Part shown: piece by piece, positions 1-9,021 of the stretch | Numbering within the stretch: the first letter of the stretch is position 1 | How the letters are laid out: every line of letters starts with the position of its first letter | From: Zongyangia gallinarum | GTDB taxonomy: Bacteria > Bacillota > Clostridia > Oscillospirales > Ruminococcaceae | Assembly (NCBI GenBank): GCA_904419315.1 | Contig: CAJFQY010000002.1 | Location: forward strand, 65,333 to 129,332 | DNA length: 64,000 nucleotides | Reading direction: 5' to 3' | Notes under the pieces: model-generated | What the model saw: only the letters and a program-made list of their open reading frames with translations | The model's database searches: none | What the model was told of the DNA's origin: nothing | Position numbers and translations under genes: made by a program

Positions 1-1
1 A

Positions 2-2326
2 ATAAAACAGTGGTATTGGACCACGTTGGTTCCCATCTGTGTTGTGCTATTTTATGCATGGAATATCATTTCGGATCTGCGCCAGGGCTTCATGCACGTA
101 CTTAATCAGATCATGCGGCAATTTACAGAGCATTCCATGTGGGATTTTCCAACTTTTGTGACAGATTCTGTAAGTGCACAGATGCAGAGTTGGCAGAGTA
201 CACTGTTTATTCTATTTCTATACTTTTTTATCGCTTTTGCGCTGGGGTTTTTCATCATACGCCGGCCCAGTGTTTGGGGCGTAATTGGATGTACTGCGCC
301 GTTTCTCTGTGCTGCACTTTATTTTGTGATAACACCGCCTTTATCAGCTTTTTTTGGCCTGATGGCGGCTTATTTCATGATGTATGTTTATAAAAGCAGC
401 GCACAAACCCGGCTGACCCTGCTATCCAAAGCAAAATATAAAAATAAACAATCCAAAATAATCCGAGCCCAATCAACGAGGTTTTCTCCCCAGCATATTA
501 CCACCTTGGCAATGCTGCCAGTGCTTCTTGCCTCTTTGCTCTGTGCCTCGCTCATTTTGCCATCCCAAGAATATAAGCGCCCTCCAGCGATAGACAATCT
601 GCAACAGGCCATGGAAAAATTTGATCTGGTAAGGATGTTAAGCGGGGGCTACTCTGGTCTGGGCCGGGGCGATCTGAGAAATCTCGGGGCGATACGGGCA
701 CAAGGGGAGACGGTGCTCAAGGTCAAGTCCTCCATGGATGTCCCCTTTTACCTGCGTGGATACGCCGGAGCCGTTTTTACAGGTTCTCAGTGGGAGGAGA
801 TGCCGGATATTGACTATGAGGAAGCTTCCACAGAGTTTTCCAATTTAATCCCTCAAACCATGTTGGCGGACTATCTTTCCTTTTTCCAGGGAAATGACTC
901 CCTGTCCTACGAAGCACCTTTGCAGGAGATTTCCATCCAAAACATTGCGTTGGGAAACTCTACTTTTTTGATTCCTAATGGTCTACGAACCAGAATAGAA
1001 GAATTGGGTAAGGTTTGGTTTATCCAGGATACAGCGGCGGCTACTGCTGGCTTTGGAGGGATTGATGACTATGTGCTCCAATCCTATCCCATTGCGCGGA
1101 CACCAGGTCCGGTTTATTTTCAAGGTCCGGTTGACGAAAGCCGGGACAGCTTGGACTATATCTACCTGGATACTTCTATGATTAACGGATCCTTTGTGGA
1201 GGCAAACCAAGGGTGGACCAATGAGAGGGGAATCACTTTTGATACATTTTTGAACGAACAATATGCTTACCGCCGATATGTATATGATACTTACACAGCC
1301 TTGCCAACGGATGTAAAGGATAGGGCCGATACTTTGCGCAGCCAATATGGACTGGCGCCGATCTTTTCTTACGATACATTTGGTGGGCTATATCTGAATG
1401 TAGCGCAGATCTGCGAGAATTTGCGTAGTCTTTTGGCTCAACAATGTCGGTATACCTTGGCGCCGGAAATCATCCCCGAAGAAGAGGATTTTGTCACCTA
1501 TTTTCTCAACGAAAGCAAAGAGGGATATTGTGTCCATTTTGCTACTGCGGCCACTGTATTGCTGCGGTCGATGGGAATACCAGCCCGCTATGCAGAGGGA
1601 TTTGGAATTTCTGCTGCTGACTTTGAAAAAAGCCGGGATGAGGATGGATACTTCCCAATTGACGACAGCCAGGCCCATGCATGGGTAGAGGTCTATGACC
1701 CTTACCAAATGGAATGGATTCCTGTTGAAATGACCCCTGGCTATACCGAAGAGCAGGGGCAATCCATACCTGAAGAAGACAATCTAGAGAATGAAGATCC
1801 TGAGGTTTCCTCAGAGCCCGATGCAGAGTCCCAGTCCAGTCAAAGTTCATCATCGGTCCCGGAAACTCAAAACGCAAATAGACCGGGTATGTCGGCAAAT
1901 TGGATTTTTGTGGCTTATGCCGCCGGTGTGATCGTCCTGCTGGTACTTGCTACAATTTTGGCCCGGAAGATTGCACTATATAACAGGCGCCAGAAGCTTA
2001 CACAAAAGGATACGGATGCAGCCGTTCTAGCAGCTTATCGATGGATACAATTGATGCTCCATATAGCCGAATGTGATAATCCGGAAAACTTGGATACCCC
2101 CGAAAGTTATAGCCAAAAAGTATGTCAGAAGCTTCCATGGCTTCATGAGGATCAATTGACAATGGTGCTCAGGAATGTGCAGAAAGCCCGCTTTTCTGGT
2201 GTGCCTTGCACGGAAGAAGAAAGACGGAAAGTTCTGCATTTTGGCCATCAACTGGCTCAAGCACTATGCAAACATCAAACCTCTACACGTCGGCTACTGT
2301 CCCGATATTTTTATCATGTATTTTAG
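2..2326 (+). CDS. Transglutaminase-like membrane protein, 5' end outside window
   Basis: The reading frame is open back to the first bases of the window, so the N-terminus is missing; the TTG at 26 is probably internal. What remains begins with hydrophobic segments (four or five helices up to about base 590), then a long extracytoplasmic part, a transglutaminase/protease-like core, a Ser/Gln/Glu-rich linker, one more membrane helix (around 1900-1970) and a cytoplasmic tail. The core shows the catalytic Cys in EGYCVHFA (Cys codon near 1531) and the His in HAWVEVYDP (near 1676); the third triad position is PVEMTPG, with Glu where many members have Asp. This layout matches TgpA/DUF3488-type membrane transglutaminases, which are often beside a DUF58 protein and a MoxR ATPase; those would lie upstream. 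Substrate unknown. Confidence 0.85.
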   Translation: MKQWYWTTLVPICVVLFYAWNIISDLRQGFMHVLNQIMRQFTEHSMWDFPTFVTDSVSAQMQSWQSTLFILFLYFFIAFALGFFIIRRPSVWGVIGCTAPFLCAALYFVITPPLSAFFGLMAAYFMMYVYKSSAQTRLTLLSKAKYKNKQSKIIRAQSTRFSPQHITTLAMLPVLLASLLCASLILPSQEYKRPPAIDNLQQAMEKFDLVRMLSGGYSGLGRGDLRNLGAIRAQGETVLKVKSSMDVPFYLRGYAGAVFTGSQWEEMPDIDYEEASTEFSNLIPQTMLADYLSFFQGNDSLSYEAPLQEISIQNIALGNSTFLIPNGLRTRIEELGKVWFIQDTAAATAGFGGIDDYVLQSYPIARTPGPVYFQGPVDESRDSLDYIYLDTSMINGSFVEANQGWTNERGITFDTFLNEQYAYRRYVYDTYTALPTDVKDRADTLRSQYGLAPIFSYDTFGGLYLNVAQICENLRSLLAQQCRYTLAPEIIPEEEDFVTYFLNESKEGYCVHFATAATVLLRSMGIPARYAEGFGISAADFEKSRDEDGYFPIDDSQAHAWVEVYDPYQMEWIPVEMTPGYTEEQGQSIPEEDNLENEDPEVSSEPDAESQSSQSSSSVPETQNANRPGMSANWIFVAYAAGVIVLLVLATILARKIALYNRRQKLTQKDTDAAVLAAYRWIQLMLHIAECDNPENLDTPESYSQKVCQKLPWLHEDQLTMVLRNVQKARFSGVPCTEEERRKVLHFGHQLAQALCKHQTSTRRLLSRYFYHVF

Positions 2327-2336
2327 CTATAGCCCT

Positions 2337-2363
2337 ACGCCTTCGTTTCTCTTGGCGTTTTTT
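2337..2363 (+). terminator. Weak hairpin terminator candidate
   Basis: ACGCC and GGCGT can pair around a 12-base loop and are followed by six T residues, just after the transglutaminase gene. It overlaps the promoter of the next gene, so it may be fortuitous. Confidence 0.35.
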
Positions 2364-2380
2364 CCGTTTTGTGTTATGAT
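2352..2380 (+). promoter_or_regulatory. Promoter for the P-loop kinase gene
   Basis: TTGGCG at 2352-2357 and TATGAT at 2375-2380 are separated by 17 bases, a good sigma-A type match about 60 bases before the start codon. Confidence 0.55.
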
Positions 2381-2442
2381 AACAATAGTTTTATTAAACG
2401 GAATTTAGAAGACTATTTTTATCATAGCTAGGGGTGTCACCA

Positions 2443-3192
2443 ATGAAAACATGGAAAACTTTTTCATTCTTGGTCAATGGACTGCCGGTGGAGGCAAAGT
2501 TTACCCAAGAAAATATTGATGAAATTTTTCTGCCTTTGCTTCATCGACTGGATCAGATGCAGAAGGAACGGGGAAAACGGATCATTGTCTTTTTAGCGGC
2601 ACCCCCCGCAACCGGCAAATCGACCCTCGCCATGTTTTTAGCGCATCTTTCCAAGGAGAATAACTGTACCGCTATGCAGGCCATAGGACTGGATGGTTTT
2701 CATTACCACCAGGACTATATTCTTGCCCATACTGTCAAACAGAAAGACGGAACCGTGCTTCCTATGAAGCAACTAAAGGGAAGTCCAGAAACCTATGATG
2801 TACCGCATTTCAGAGAAAAATTGGAGGCTCTGCGGCAAGGTGATCCCATGTGGCCTATTTATGATCGCCGTTTGCATGACGTTGTCGAGGAAAAATTGCT
2901 GGTGACTGCACCAATTGTGCTGATTGAAGGCAACTGGCTATTGTTCCAGGAGGGACAATGGAAGGAGCTGGCTTCCCTAGCAGACTATACGGTCTATATC
3001 CGTGCTGAAGAGAAGGACCTGAAAGAACGTCTCATTGGAAGAAAGATGCTTGGCGGATTCTCCAGAGAAGAGGCGGAGGAGTTCTATAAAACAGGTGATG
3101 GCGTCAGCCTTCGCCGTGTTTTACAGGGGAGTAGGTTAGGCGATCTTTCCCTTACGATGGATGCCGATGGAAGCTTTTCTGTTTTGAAATGA
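2443..3192 (+). CDS. Nucleoside/nucleotide kinase family P-loop protein
   Basis: A 249-residue P-loop kinase of the uridine kinase/phosphoribulokinase/PanK-like group (YggC-type). The Walker A motif is AAPPATGKST near residue 50, followed by a DGFHYHQDY motif near residue 85 that in this fold is near the phosphoacceptor, and by LIEGNWLL with the conserved Glu. The ATG at 2443 is preferred over the GTG at 2434 because the AGGGG ribosome-binding site overlaps that GTG. It has its own promoter and a very strong terminator, so it is monocistronic. The substrate (a nucleoside, a sugar or a vitamin) cannot be told from the sequence. Confidence 0.8.
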   Translation: MKTWKTFSFLVNGLPVEAKFTQENIDEIFLPLLHRLDQMQKERGKRIIVFLAAPPATGKSTLAMFLAHLSKENNCTAMQAIGLDGFHYHQDYILAHTVKQKDGTVLPMKQLKGSPETYDVPHFREKLEALRQGDPMWPIYDRRLHDVVEEKLLVTAPIVLIEGNWLLFQEGQWKELASLADYTVYIRAEEKDLKERLIGRKMLGGFSREEAEEFYKTGDGVSLRRVLQGSRLGDLSLTMDADGSFSVLK

Positions 3193-3197
3193 GAAAC

Positions 3198-3253
3198 ATC
3201 TCTATAATAAAATCCCCCTTGTCGATCGACAAGGGGGATTTTATTATAGAGAT
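3198..3253. terminator. 56-bp perfect palindrome, bidirectional terminator
   Basis: The 28 bases 3198-3225 are the exact reverse complement of 3226-3253, with no mismatch and no spacer. The core is CCCCCTTGTCGA and the outer arms are A/T-rich, giving U-rich tails on both strands. It lies between two convergent genes (kinase and amt), as expected for a shared terminator. Confidence 0.9.
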
Positions 3254-3294
3254 CCTACATTATTCTTATACTGTGTAGGAAGAAATATTAAGCA

Positions 3295-5040
3295 TTAATC
3301 GTCTCCTATAACTTCGTCCTGTAGCGCATCATAACCGCGCTCTCCAGTACGGATCTTAACAACATCCTCAACGTCATAGACGAAGATTTTACCGTCACCA
3401 ATATTGCCTGTATAGAGGTTATCCCGAACAGTTTTAATCAGTGTTTCCACCGGAATCTTGCAGACGACGATATCAATCTTAACCTTAGGCAACAAGCGAG
3501 AAGATACTGGATTCCCTCTGAAGTAGAGAGTGTGACCCTTTTGCCGTCCATAACCAAAGACGTTTGTGACAGTAATACCGGTGATCCCCAGCTTATCTAA
3601 AGATTCCTGCAATTGAGAGAATTTATTCTGATTGGTCAGAATGCAGACCTTGGTGATTTTTGCCCCAGCTGTCTCATGATGTTCAACCGGTACTGCCTTT
3701 TCTACGCTAACTGCCGACTGCGTAGTGGCAACAGGTACAGCCATATCCCCAATGGAAGTCTCATCCTCAAATGTTTCCGTAACAGGGGCGAAATCCGGAT
3801 AGGCAATGTTACCGTGTTCGCCGATATCCAATCCCTGAATTTCTTCTTCACGGGAAACACGGATGCCCATGGTCTTTTTCAGGACAAACCAGACCAGACC
3901 AGAGGTAATAAAGGTAAAGGCGCCAATGGCAATGATACCGATCAACTGGATACCAAGAAGGTTGAAACCGCCTCCATAGAATAAGCCATTTGTGGTAGAA
4001 AGAGAGGTCACTCCTTCTTTGGCGAAAAGGCCAACGCATATGGTACCAAACACGCCGCATCCCAGATGGACAGAAGTTGCGCCTACCGGATCGTCAATTT
4101 TGAGCTTATCAAAGAAGCCAACAGCAAATACTACCAAGATGCCAGAGAGTGCGCCAATCAGTATGGAAGCTTCAATCGTTACATAGGCGCAGCCACCGGT
4201 AACACCAACAAGGCCGGCGAGACAGCCATTGATGGTCATCCCCAAATCTGGTTTTTTCAAGACAATCCAAGACGTAATCGTCGATGTAAGCACTGCTGCA
4301 ATGGCTGAAGTGTTGGTTGTCATCAGAATATGGAAGACATCGGATGGATTCTGGAAACTCATTGTCGAGCCGGGGTTAAACCCAAACCATCCTAGCCAGA
4401 GAACAAAAAGTCCGATCACTGCCAAAGACATACTGTGTCCGGGAATTGCTCTTGGTTTTCCATCCTTGCCATATTTTCCAATGCGCGGTCCCAGCAGCAT
4501 TGCGCCGGCCAGTGCCGCCCAGCCACCAACAGAGTGAACAACGGAATCGCCAGCAAAATCCATAAATCCAAGATCTGCCAGCCATCCGCCGCCCCAGACC
4601 CAGTGACCGATAACTGGATAGATGACGAGGGTCAGGACAAAAGAGAAAATAATGAAAGTGACGTATTTAACACGTTCTGCTACAGCGCCGGATACGATGG
4701 TTGCAGCTGTACCGCAGAACACGAGCTGGAAGAAGAATTTCCCCCAGAAGGGAACAGAGGAGGTCAAGGTTTGATCATAAAATGAAAGATCTTGATTTCC
4801 AAGAATAAATAGATGTTCGGTTCCCATGAAAGGGTTGTCTCCGCCAAACATAAGTCCCCAGCCTAAGAGTATAAATCCCAGAGAGGAAACTGCGAAAACA
4901 ATAAAGTTTTTCGATAGGATATTAACCGTGTTTTTCGACCTTGCAAAACCTGCTTCTACGCTGGCAAATCCCAAGTTCATGAAAAAAACTAGGATGGCCG
5001 CAAGGAAGACCCATAGGGTATCGATGACAGAAAACTCCAT
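3295..5040 (-). CDS. amt: Ammonium transporter fused to a C-terminal P-II domain
   Basis: 581 residues. Residues 1 to about 405 form an Amt/MEP/Rh channel with about eleven membrane helices and the twin pore histidines in VHSVGGW and VHLGCG. After a linker of about 55 residues, residues from about 460 to 575 are a full P-II (GlnB/GlnK) signal protein: the T-loop frame GRQKGH ... LLPKVKIDIVV and the B-loop TGNIGDGKIFV are present. Amt imports ammonium/ammonia; P-II normally plugs the channel when 2-oxoglutarate is low. Here the plug is tethered. The T-loop lacks the uridylylated Tyr51 (RGNPVSSRLLPK in place of RGAEYMVDFLPK), so control by GlnD-type modification is unlikely. The gene is alone, with a promoter and a leader hairpin upstream. 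The fused family is known in some bacteria. Confidence 0.95.
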   Translation of the reverse strand: MEFSVIDTLWVFLAAILVFFMNLGFASVEAGFARSKNTVNILSKNFIVFAVSSLGFILLGWGLMFGGDNPFMGTEHLFILGNQDLSFYDQTLTSSVPFWGKFFFQLVFCGTAATIVSGAVAERVKYVTFIIFSFVLTLVIYPVIGHWVWGGGWLADLGFMDFAGDSVVHSVGGWAALAGAMLLGPRIGKYGKDGKPRAIPGHSMSLAVIGLFVLWLGWFGFNPGSTMSFQNPSDVFHILMTTNTSAIAAVLTSTITSWIVLKKPDLGMTINGCLAGLVGVTGGCAYVTIEASILIGALSGILVVFAVGFFDKLKIDDPVGATSVHLGCGVFGTICVGLFAKEGVTSLSTTNGLFYGGGFNLLGIQLIGIIAIGAFTFITSGLVWFVLKKTMGIRVSREEEIQGLDIGEHGNIAYPDFAPVTETFEDETSIGDMAVPVATTQSAVSVEKAVPVEHHETAGAKITKVCILTNQNKFSQLQESLDKLGITGITVTNVFGYGRQKGHTLYFRGNPVSSRLLPKVKIDIVVCKIPVETLIKTVRDNLYTGNIGDGKIFVYDVEDVVKIRTGERGYDALQDEVIGDD

Positions 5041-5061
5041 AATTAGCCCTCACTTTCTGAA

Positions 5062-5105
5062 AATAAAAAAAGAACAAAAGCGTTTTTTTGAACGCCTTTG
5101 TTCTT
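5062..5105 (-). promoter_or_regulatory. Hairpin with U-tract in the amt leader
   Basis: On the minus strand a 14-bp stem (5104-5091 with 5084-5071, one G-U pair) is followed by seven T residues. It begins only a few bases after the predicted amt start site and ends about 20 bases before the ATG. It could be a conditional terminator or a stabilising 5' stem. I cannot see an alternative antiterminator fold. Confidence 0.5.
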
Positions 5106-5114
5106 ATGGCTGCC

Positions 5115-5143
5115 ATATTATCACAAAATGAAATTGTTGTCAA
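5115..5143 (-). promoter_or_regulatory. Promoter of amt
   Basis: Minus strand: TTGACA (5143-5138), 17-base spacer, TAATAT (5120-5115). Transcription should start near 5108. Confidence 0.65.
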
Positions 5144-5294
5144 ATTTTTTTTTAAATTTTTTGACTTTTTTATAGTTCTGCTGTGTATTTTCTGTGTATT
5201 ACGATGCGTAAAATTATGTTACTTAGTGTCATTCTATGGCACTTCGAAAACGGATAAAAAACTTGATTTTCCCGTATAGACATACGATTTTTTG

Positions 5295-5331
5295 CATAAA
5301 AACAGGCTCCGTAGGATATTCCTACAGAGCC
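5295..5331 (-). terminator. Terminator of tRNA-Ser
   Basis: A 12-bp stem (GGCTCTGTAGGA paired with TCCTACGGAGCC, one G-U pair) is followed by TGTTTTT on the minus strand, 8 bases beyond the tRNA CCA end. Confidence 0.85.
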
Positions 5332-5338
5332 ATGCTTT

Positions 5339-5431
5339 TGGCGGAGAAGGAGGGATTCGAACCCTCGAAGCGCTATCAACGCTTACACGATTTCCAGTCG
5401 TGCGCCATAAACCGGGCTAGGCGACTTCTCC
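5339..5431 (-). tRNA. tRNA-Ser (GGA)
   Basis: A 93-nt class II tRNA with acceptor stem GGAGAAG/CTTCTCC, anticodon GGA in the loop CTGGAAA, a long variable arm (GCGTTGATAGCGC) and T-arm GGGTTCGAATCCC. The CCA end is encoded. It has its own promoter and terminator. Confidence 0.97.
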
Positions 5432-5465
5432 TTATCTTTTTACTTTTTCTACAGGACGCTTAATT

Positions 5466-5494
5466 ATTATACGACAGCAGCTTTTATTTGTCAA
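5466..5494 (-). promoter_or_regulatory. Consensus promoter of tRNA-Ser
   Basis: Minus strand TTGACA (5494-5489), exactly 17 bases, then TATAAT (5471-5466): a full consensus match, as expected for a stable RNA gene. Confidence 0.85.
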
Positions 5495-5623
5495 CCAGAA
5501 ATTTCATAAAATTTTATTTATATTATTTTTTACAAAATTTCATGAAAAAAGCGTACAGTTCACTTAAATTTCTTAAATTTGGATTATAATAGCTATAGCA
5601 AAACTCAAGAGGGGTGGATCAAA

Positions 5624-6373
5624 ATGACCGCGTTAATTACGGGAGCAAGCTCTGGACTTGGCCGGGATATGGCAAAGCTTTTAGCGGCTCGTGGGTATGA
5701 TTTAATTTTGGTAGCTCGACGTCAAGACCGCTTGGAAGCTCTGAAAAGAGAGTTGCCATGTAACGTAGAAATTCTATGCCTCGATCTTGCAAAAAAACGA
5801 AATTGTTATATCCTTTACGAGAAGGTCAAACATGAACCCATTCAAATTCTGATCAATAATGCTGGCTTTGGTTTGTGCGGCGATTTTGCTCAAACTGATT
5901 TGGAGACAGAACTTTCTATGATCCAAACCAATATTCGGGCGGTACACATTTTGACCAAGCTTTTTTTGCGGGATTTTCTTCAAAGGGATAAAGGCTATAT
6001 CCTGAATGTAGCCTCCTCAGCGGCATTCCAACCAGGCCCCTTGATGGCGTGTTATTATGCAAGTAAAGCATATGTACTCCGCTTAACCCAAGCAATCCGT
6101 GAGGAGCTGCGGCGAAAACACAGTAAAGTCTATATTGGAGCCCTGTGTCCAGGGCCATTTCATACAGAATTTAGTGATAAAGCGCATGTTAAGTTTGCCG
6201 TGCCCAGTCTCACAAGCAGGGAAGTTGCATCCTACGGGTTGGCCCAGATGTTCCGGCGTAAAGGTGTGATTATTCCGGGGAAACTAATGAAGGCCTCCAA
6301 GTTTTCTCAGCGATTTTTACCGGACAACATTGTTACAAAGTTAGCATATCATATGCAGAAAAGAAAAAATTAG
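5624..6373 (+). CDS. Short-chain dehydrogenase/reductase (SDR)
   Basis: 249 residues with the classical SDR pattern: TGASSGLG near the N-terminus for NAD(P) binding, NNAGFG, the catalytic Ser in NVASSAAF, and the Tyr/Lys pair in YYASKAY. The stretch VARRQDR after the second strand suggests NADP preference. Members of this subgroup are annotated as oxidoreductases of unknown substrate. Start chosen at ATG 5624 because of the GAGGGGTGG site eight bases upstream; the frame is open further 5' but without a ribosome-binding site. A TATAAT at 5585-5590 suggests a promoter, with a poor -35. Followed at once by a palindromic terminator. Confidence 0.88.
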   Translation: MTALITGASSGLGRDMAKLLAARGYDLILVARRQDRLEALKRELPCNVEILCLDLAKKRNCYILYEKVKHEPIQILINNAGFGLCGDFAQTDLETELSMIQTNIRAVHILTKLFLRDFLQRDKGYILNVASSAAFQPGPLMACYYASKAYVLRLTQAIREELRRKHSKVYIGALCPGPFHTEFSDKAHVKFAVPSLTSREVASYGLAQMFRRKGVIIPGKLMKASKFSQRFLPDNIVTKLAYHMQKRKN

Positions 6374-6377
6374 GCAA

Positions 6378-6413
6378 AAGGAATCACCGTGTCCATGGAC
6401 ACGGTGATTCCTT
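6378..6413. terminator. 36-bp perfect palindrome, bidirectional terminator
   Basis: Bases 6378-6395 are the exact reverse complement of 6396-6413 with no spacer; the outer ends are AAGG/CCTT. It separates the convergent SDR and aldo/keto reductase genes. Confidence 0.85.
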
Positions 6414-6418
6414 CCATT

Positions 6419-7429
6419 CTATTTAAGAAATGTTTGATAATCTTCCCAGTTTTCTCTGAGCAATTTTGGCGTATCAAGCCCATAAGGACAGTGGTCAGAA
6501 CAATGATTGCAATGAATGCAGTTTTCAATGCGGGACATTTTTTCCTGCCACTCCGGAGTCAGATAGGGAGCGGAAGGCATCCGGCGCAACAGAAGGGACA
6601 TGCGAGCGCTGTTGGGAATCTCAATCTGTGCGGGGCAGGGGAGACAATAACCGCATCCGCGGCAGAAATTGCCAGAAAGATCTTTTTTGTCTTTGGAGAT
6701 CAAAGCAGCAATTTCCTCCGTCATCTGTGGTGGATTATCCACAAAGGAAAGAAATTCATCCAATTCCTTTTCTCGCTGTATCCCCCAGATGGGGAGAACA
6801 TGGTCATATTGTCCGATAAAAGCGGCAGCGGCTTTGGCGTTGGTAATGAGCCCTCCCGAAAGGGCTTTCATAGCAATAAAGCCCATCTGCTTTTCTTTGC
6901 AAAGATTAACAATTTCCAGATCTTTTTCGGTTGCCAAGTAACAGAAAGGAAACTGCATAGTGTCATAAAGACCTGACGCAATGGCTTCTTTTGCTATGTG
7001 GAGACGGTGATTGGTTATGCCGATAAAGCGAATTTTCCCCTGTTTTTTCGCTTCTAATGCGGCCTCATATAATCCCGTTCCGTCCCCCGGCTTTGGACAA
7101 AAATCTGGGTTATGGAACTGATAAATATCAATGTAATCAGTTTTCATCATCCGAAGTGATGTGTCTAGATCTTTCCAGAATCCATCTCCATCCTTAGAGG
7201 GTGTTTTGGAGGCCAAAAAGATATGATGGCGCACATCACTCATGGCATATCCGATTTTTTCCTCGCTGTCCGAGTAACTGCGGGCCGTATCAAAGAAGGT
7301 CATTCCTCCTTCATATGCCTTCCGGAGCAGCTTTTTTGCTTCATCAAAGGAAACCCGTTGGATTGGAAGGGCACCAAATCCATTCTTATCTACGATAATT
7401 CCAGTTTTTCCCAATGTAACCTTTGGCAT
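6419..7429 (-). CDS. Aldo/keto reductase with C-terminal [4Fe-4S] cysteines
   Basis: 336 residues. An aldo/keto reductase barrel occupies residues 1 to about 250 (FFDTARSYSDSEEKIG carries the catalytic Asp and Tyr; QFHNPD). A C-terminal extension has two Cys clusters, CRGCGYCLPCP and CIHCNHCSDHCPYG, typical of bacterial ferredoxin-type iron-sulfur sites. This fused architecture is a recognised family of anaerobes; electrons may pass between the clusters and the NAD(P) site, but the substrate is unknown. The ATG at 7429 has AGAGGCG upstream. Confidence 0.9.
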   Translation of the reverse strand: MPKVTLGKTGIIVDKNGFGALPIQRVSFDEAKKLLRKAYEGGMTFFDTARSYSDSEEKIGYAMSDVRHHIFLASKTPSKDGDGFWKDLDTSLRMMKTDYIDIYQFHNPDFCPKPGDGTGLYEAALEAKKQGKIRFIGITNHRLHIAKEAIASGLYDTMQFPFCYLATEKDLEIVNLCKEKQMGFIAMKALSGGLITNAKAAAAFIGQYDHVLPIWGIQREKELDEFLSFVDNPPQMTEEIAALISKDKKDLSGNFCRGCGYCLPCPAQIEIPNSARMSLLLRRMPSAPYLTPEWQEKMSRIENCIHCNHCSDHCPYGLDTPKLLRENWEDYQTFLK

Positions 7430-7473
7430 AATTTTTCGCCTCTTTTTATAGGAGTCGGGAATATCCCATTTCC

Positions 7474-7501
7474 ATTATATCAAATAGAAAAAATTGTACA
7501 A
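7474..7501 (-). promoter_or_regulatory. Promoter of the aldo/keto reductase
   Basis: Minus strand TTGTAC (7501-7496), 16-base spacer, TATAAT (7479-7474), about 45 bases before the ATG. Confidence 0.55.
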
Positions 7502-7538
7502 GTTTTTACAAGAAAAAGAAGCGATCTGACAGAATATC

Positions 7539-8951
7539 TTAAAGATGATAGCCTTGGCGTAAACGGTTGCGGATAAAAAGCTTTCTAAACGCCTTTCGGT
7601 TAAGTGGAATCAATGGATAGAGATAGCTTTTTCCGGAGATTGTCTTATTGAAGGCAATGGAAAAAATAAGCAGCAGTATCCCGGCAATATATCCATAGAG
7701 GTCAAAGAAAAAGGTGAGAACAAGGGTGATCATCCTCATAAACTTTAAGGCATACCCCAGTTCAAAGCTGGGCTGAGAGTAGCTGGAGATGGAGACAAAA
7801 GCCATATAAAGCAGCGGCTCCTTATTAAACCACCCTGAAGAGACGGCAAAGTCTCCAAGGACGATGGCAGCAACCACACTGAGGGCTGTAGTCAACATGC
7901 TGGGGGTATTGAGTGCTGCTAGCCGTAGCCCATCAATGGCAAATTCGAGAATGAGAAACTGGACGATCAATGGTACGTGAATAGGATCGGTAGGAATGGT
8001 AAAGGTCAGCCACTGGGGAAGCCACTGAGGATTTTGCATAAAAAGGAGAAAAGTTGGGGTGACGAGAAAGGTAAGGGCGGAAACAATGAGCCGGGAAAGA
8101 CGTAGATAAGTGCCGGTAATTGGCGGAAAATAATAGTCGTCAGCCTCTTCCACTATGTCAAAAATAGAAGTGGGAAGGATCATACAGGAGGGTGAATTAT
8201 CCACCAAAACGACAATATTTCCTTCTAATACCGAAGCGGCAGCAGTATCTGGACGCTCAGAATACTTAAATTTGGGGAAGGGGTTGTACCATTTATGTGG
8301 GTAAAGGCATTCGGCCAAGCTTTGCTGATTCATGGTAAGAGAGTCAACCTGGATATTCTGAATGCGCTTTTTTAGTTCCGAAAGAAACTCCTGATCGCAT
8401 CGTCCATCCATGGAACAGACCACCAAATCGGTTTTGGAGGCTGATCCCACCGAAAAAATCTCCATCGACAATTTGGGGTCCCGGATTCTTCGGCGGATGA
8501 GCGCAGTATTAAAAACCAATGTTTCTACAAATCCGTCCCGGGAGCCGCGAAGTACCTTATCCTGCTCCGGTTCTTCTACTCCTCGGGTCGGATAGGTGCG
8601 GATATCCATGAGTATAGCTTGCTCATATCCGTCGATCATCAGACAAAGCTGCCCAGAAAGGATACTGGTCATTAGCTTTTCTATATCCCCCTCTAAGCCA
8701 ACCTCGACATAGGGAACAAACCCCTTGCAAAATCCATGAGAATCTTTGGGAAGGTCCTCCGGTGTTACACTATAAAAAAACTCCAGGATTTTTTCCATTA
8801 CTTCATCTTTGATAAAACCATCAATAAAGTACATACAAGTGGGTTTTCCACCCACTGTAATAATTCGATGGATAATATCAAAATTTTTGTCTGTGTTTAA
8901 CCTTTTGTTGAGTAGCTGAATATTTTCGTCGATATGAATCCCTATATGCAT
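7539..8951 (-). CDS. Spore germination protein, GerA (A-subunit)/SpoVAF family
   Basis: 470 residues. The N-terminal half (to about residue 270) is the soluble GerA domain (FIDGFIKDEVMEKIL, LRGSRDGFVETLVFNTALIRRRI), followed by about five to six membrane helices and a basic C-terminus. GerA-type A subunits sit in the spore inner membrane and take part in germinant response; the sequence style with a short N-terminus resembles SpoVAF. No B or C subunit gene and no spoVA gene is adjacent, so it is an orphan here. A GGAGG site lies seven bases before the ATG. No clear forespore sigma promoter was identified. Confidence 0.88.
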   Translation of the reverse strand: MHIGIHIDENIQLLNKRLNTDKNFDIIHRIITVGGKPTCMYFIDGFIKDEVMEKILEFFYSVTPEDLPKDSHGFCKGFVPYVEVGLEGDIEKLMTSILSGQLCLMIDGYEQAILMDIRTYPTRGVEEPEQDKVLRGSRDGFVETLVFNTALIRRRIRDPKLSMEIFSVGSASKTDLVVCSMDGRCDQEFLSELKKRIQNIQVDSLTMNQQSLAECLYPHKWYNPFPKFKYSERPDTAAASVLEGNIVVLVDNSPSCMILPTSIFDIVEEADDYYFPPITGTYLRLSRLIVSALTFLVTPTFLLFMQNPQWLPQWLTFTIPTDPIHVPLIVQFLILEFAIDGLRLAALNTPSMLTTALSVVAAIVLGDFAVSSGWFNKEPLLYMAFVSISSYSQPSFELGYALKFMRMITLVLTFFFDLYGYIAGILLLIFSIAFNKTISGKSYLYPLIPLNRKAFRKLFIRNRLRQGYHL

Positions 8952-9021
8952 GGATTTTCCTCCCCCGATCGTAATAAAAATAGTGTTTCACTTCCTGGAC
9001 AGAAATATCCATTTATTAGCG

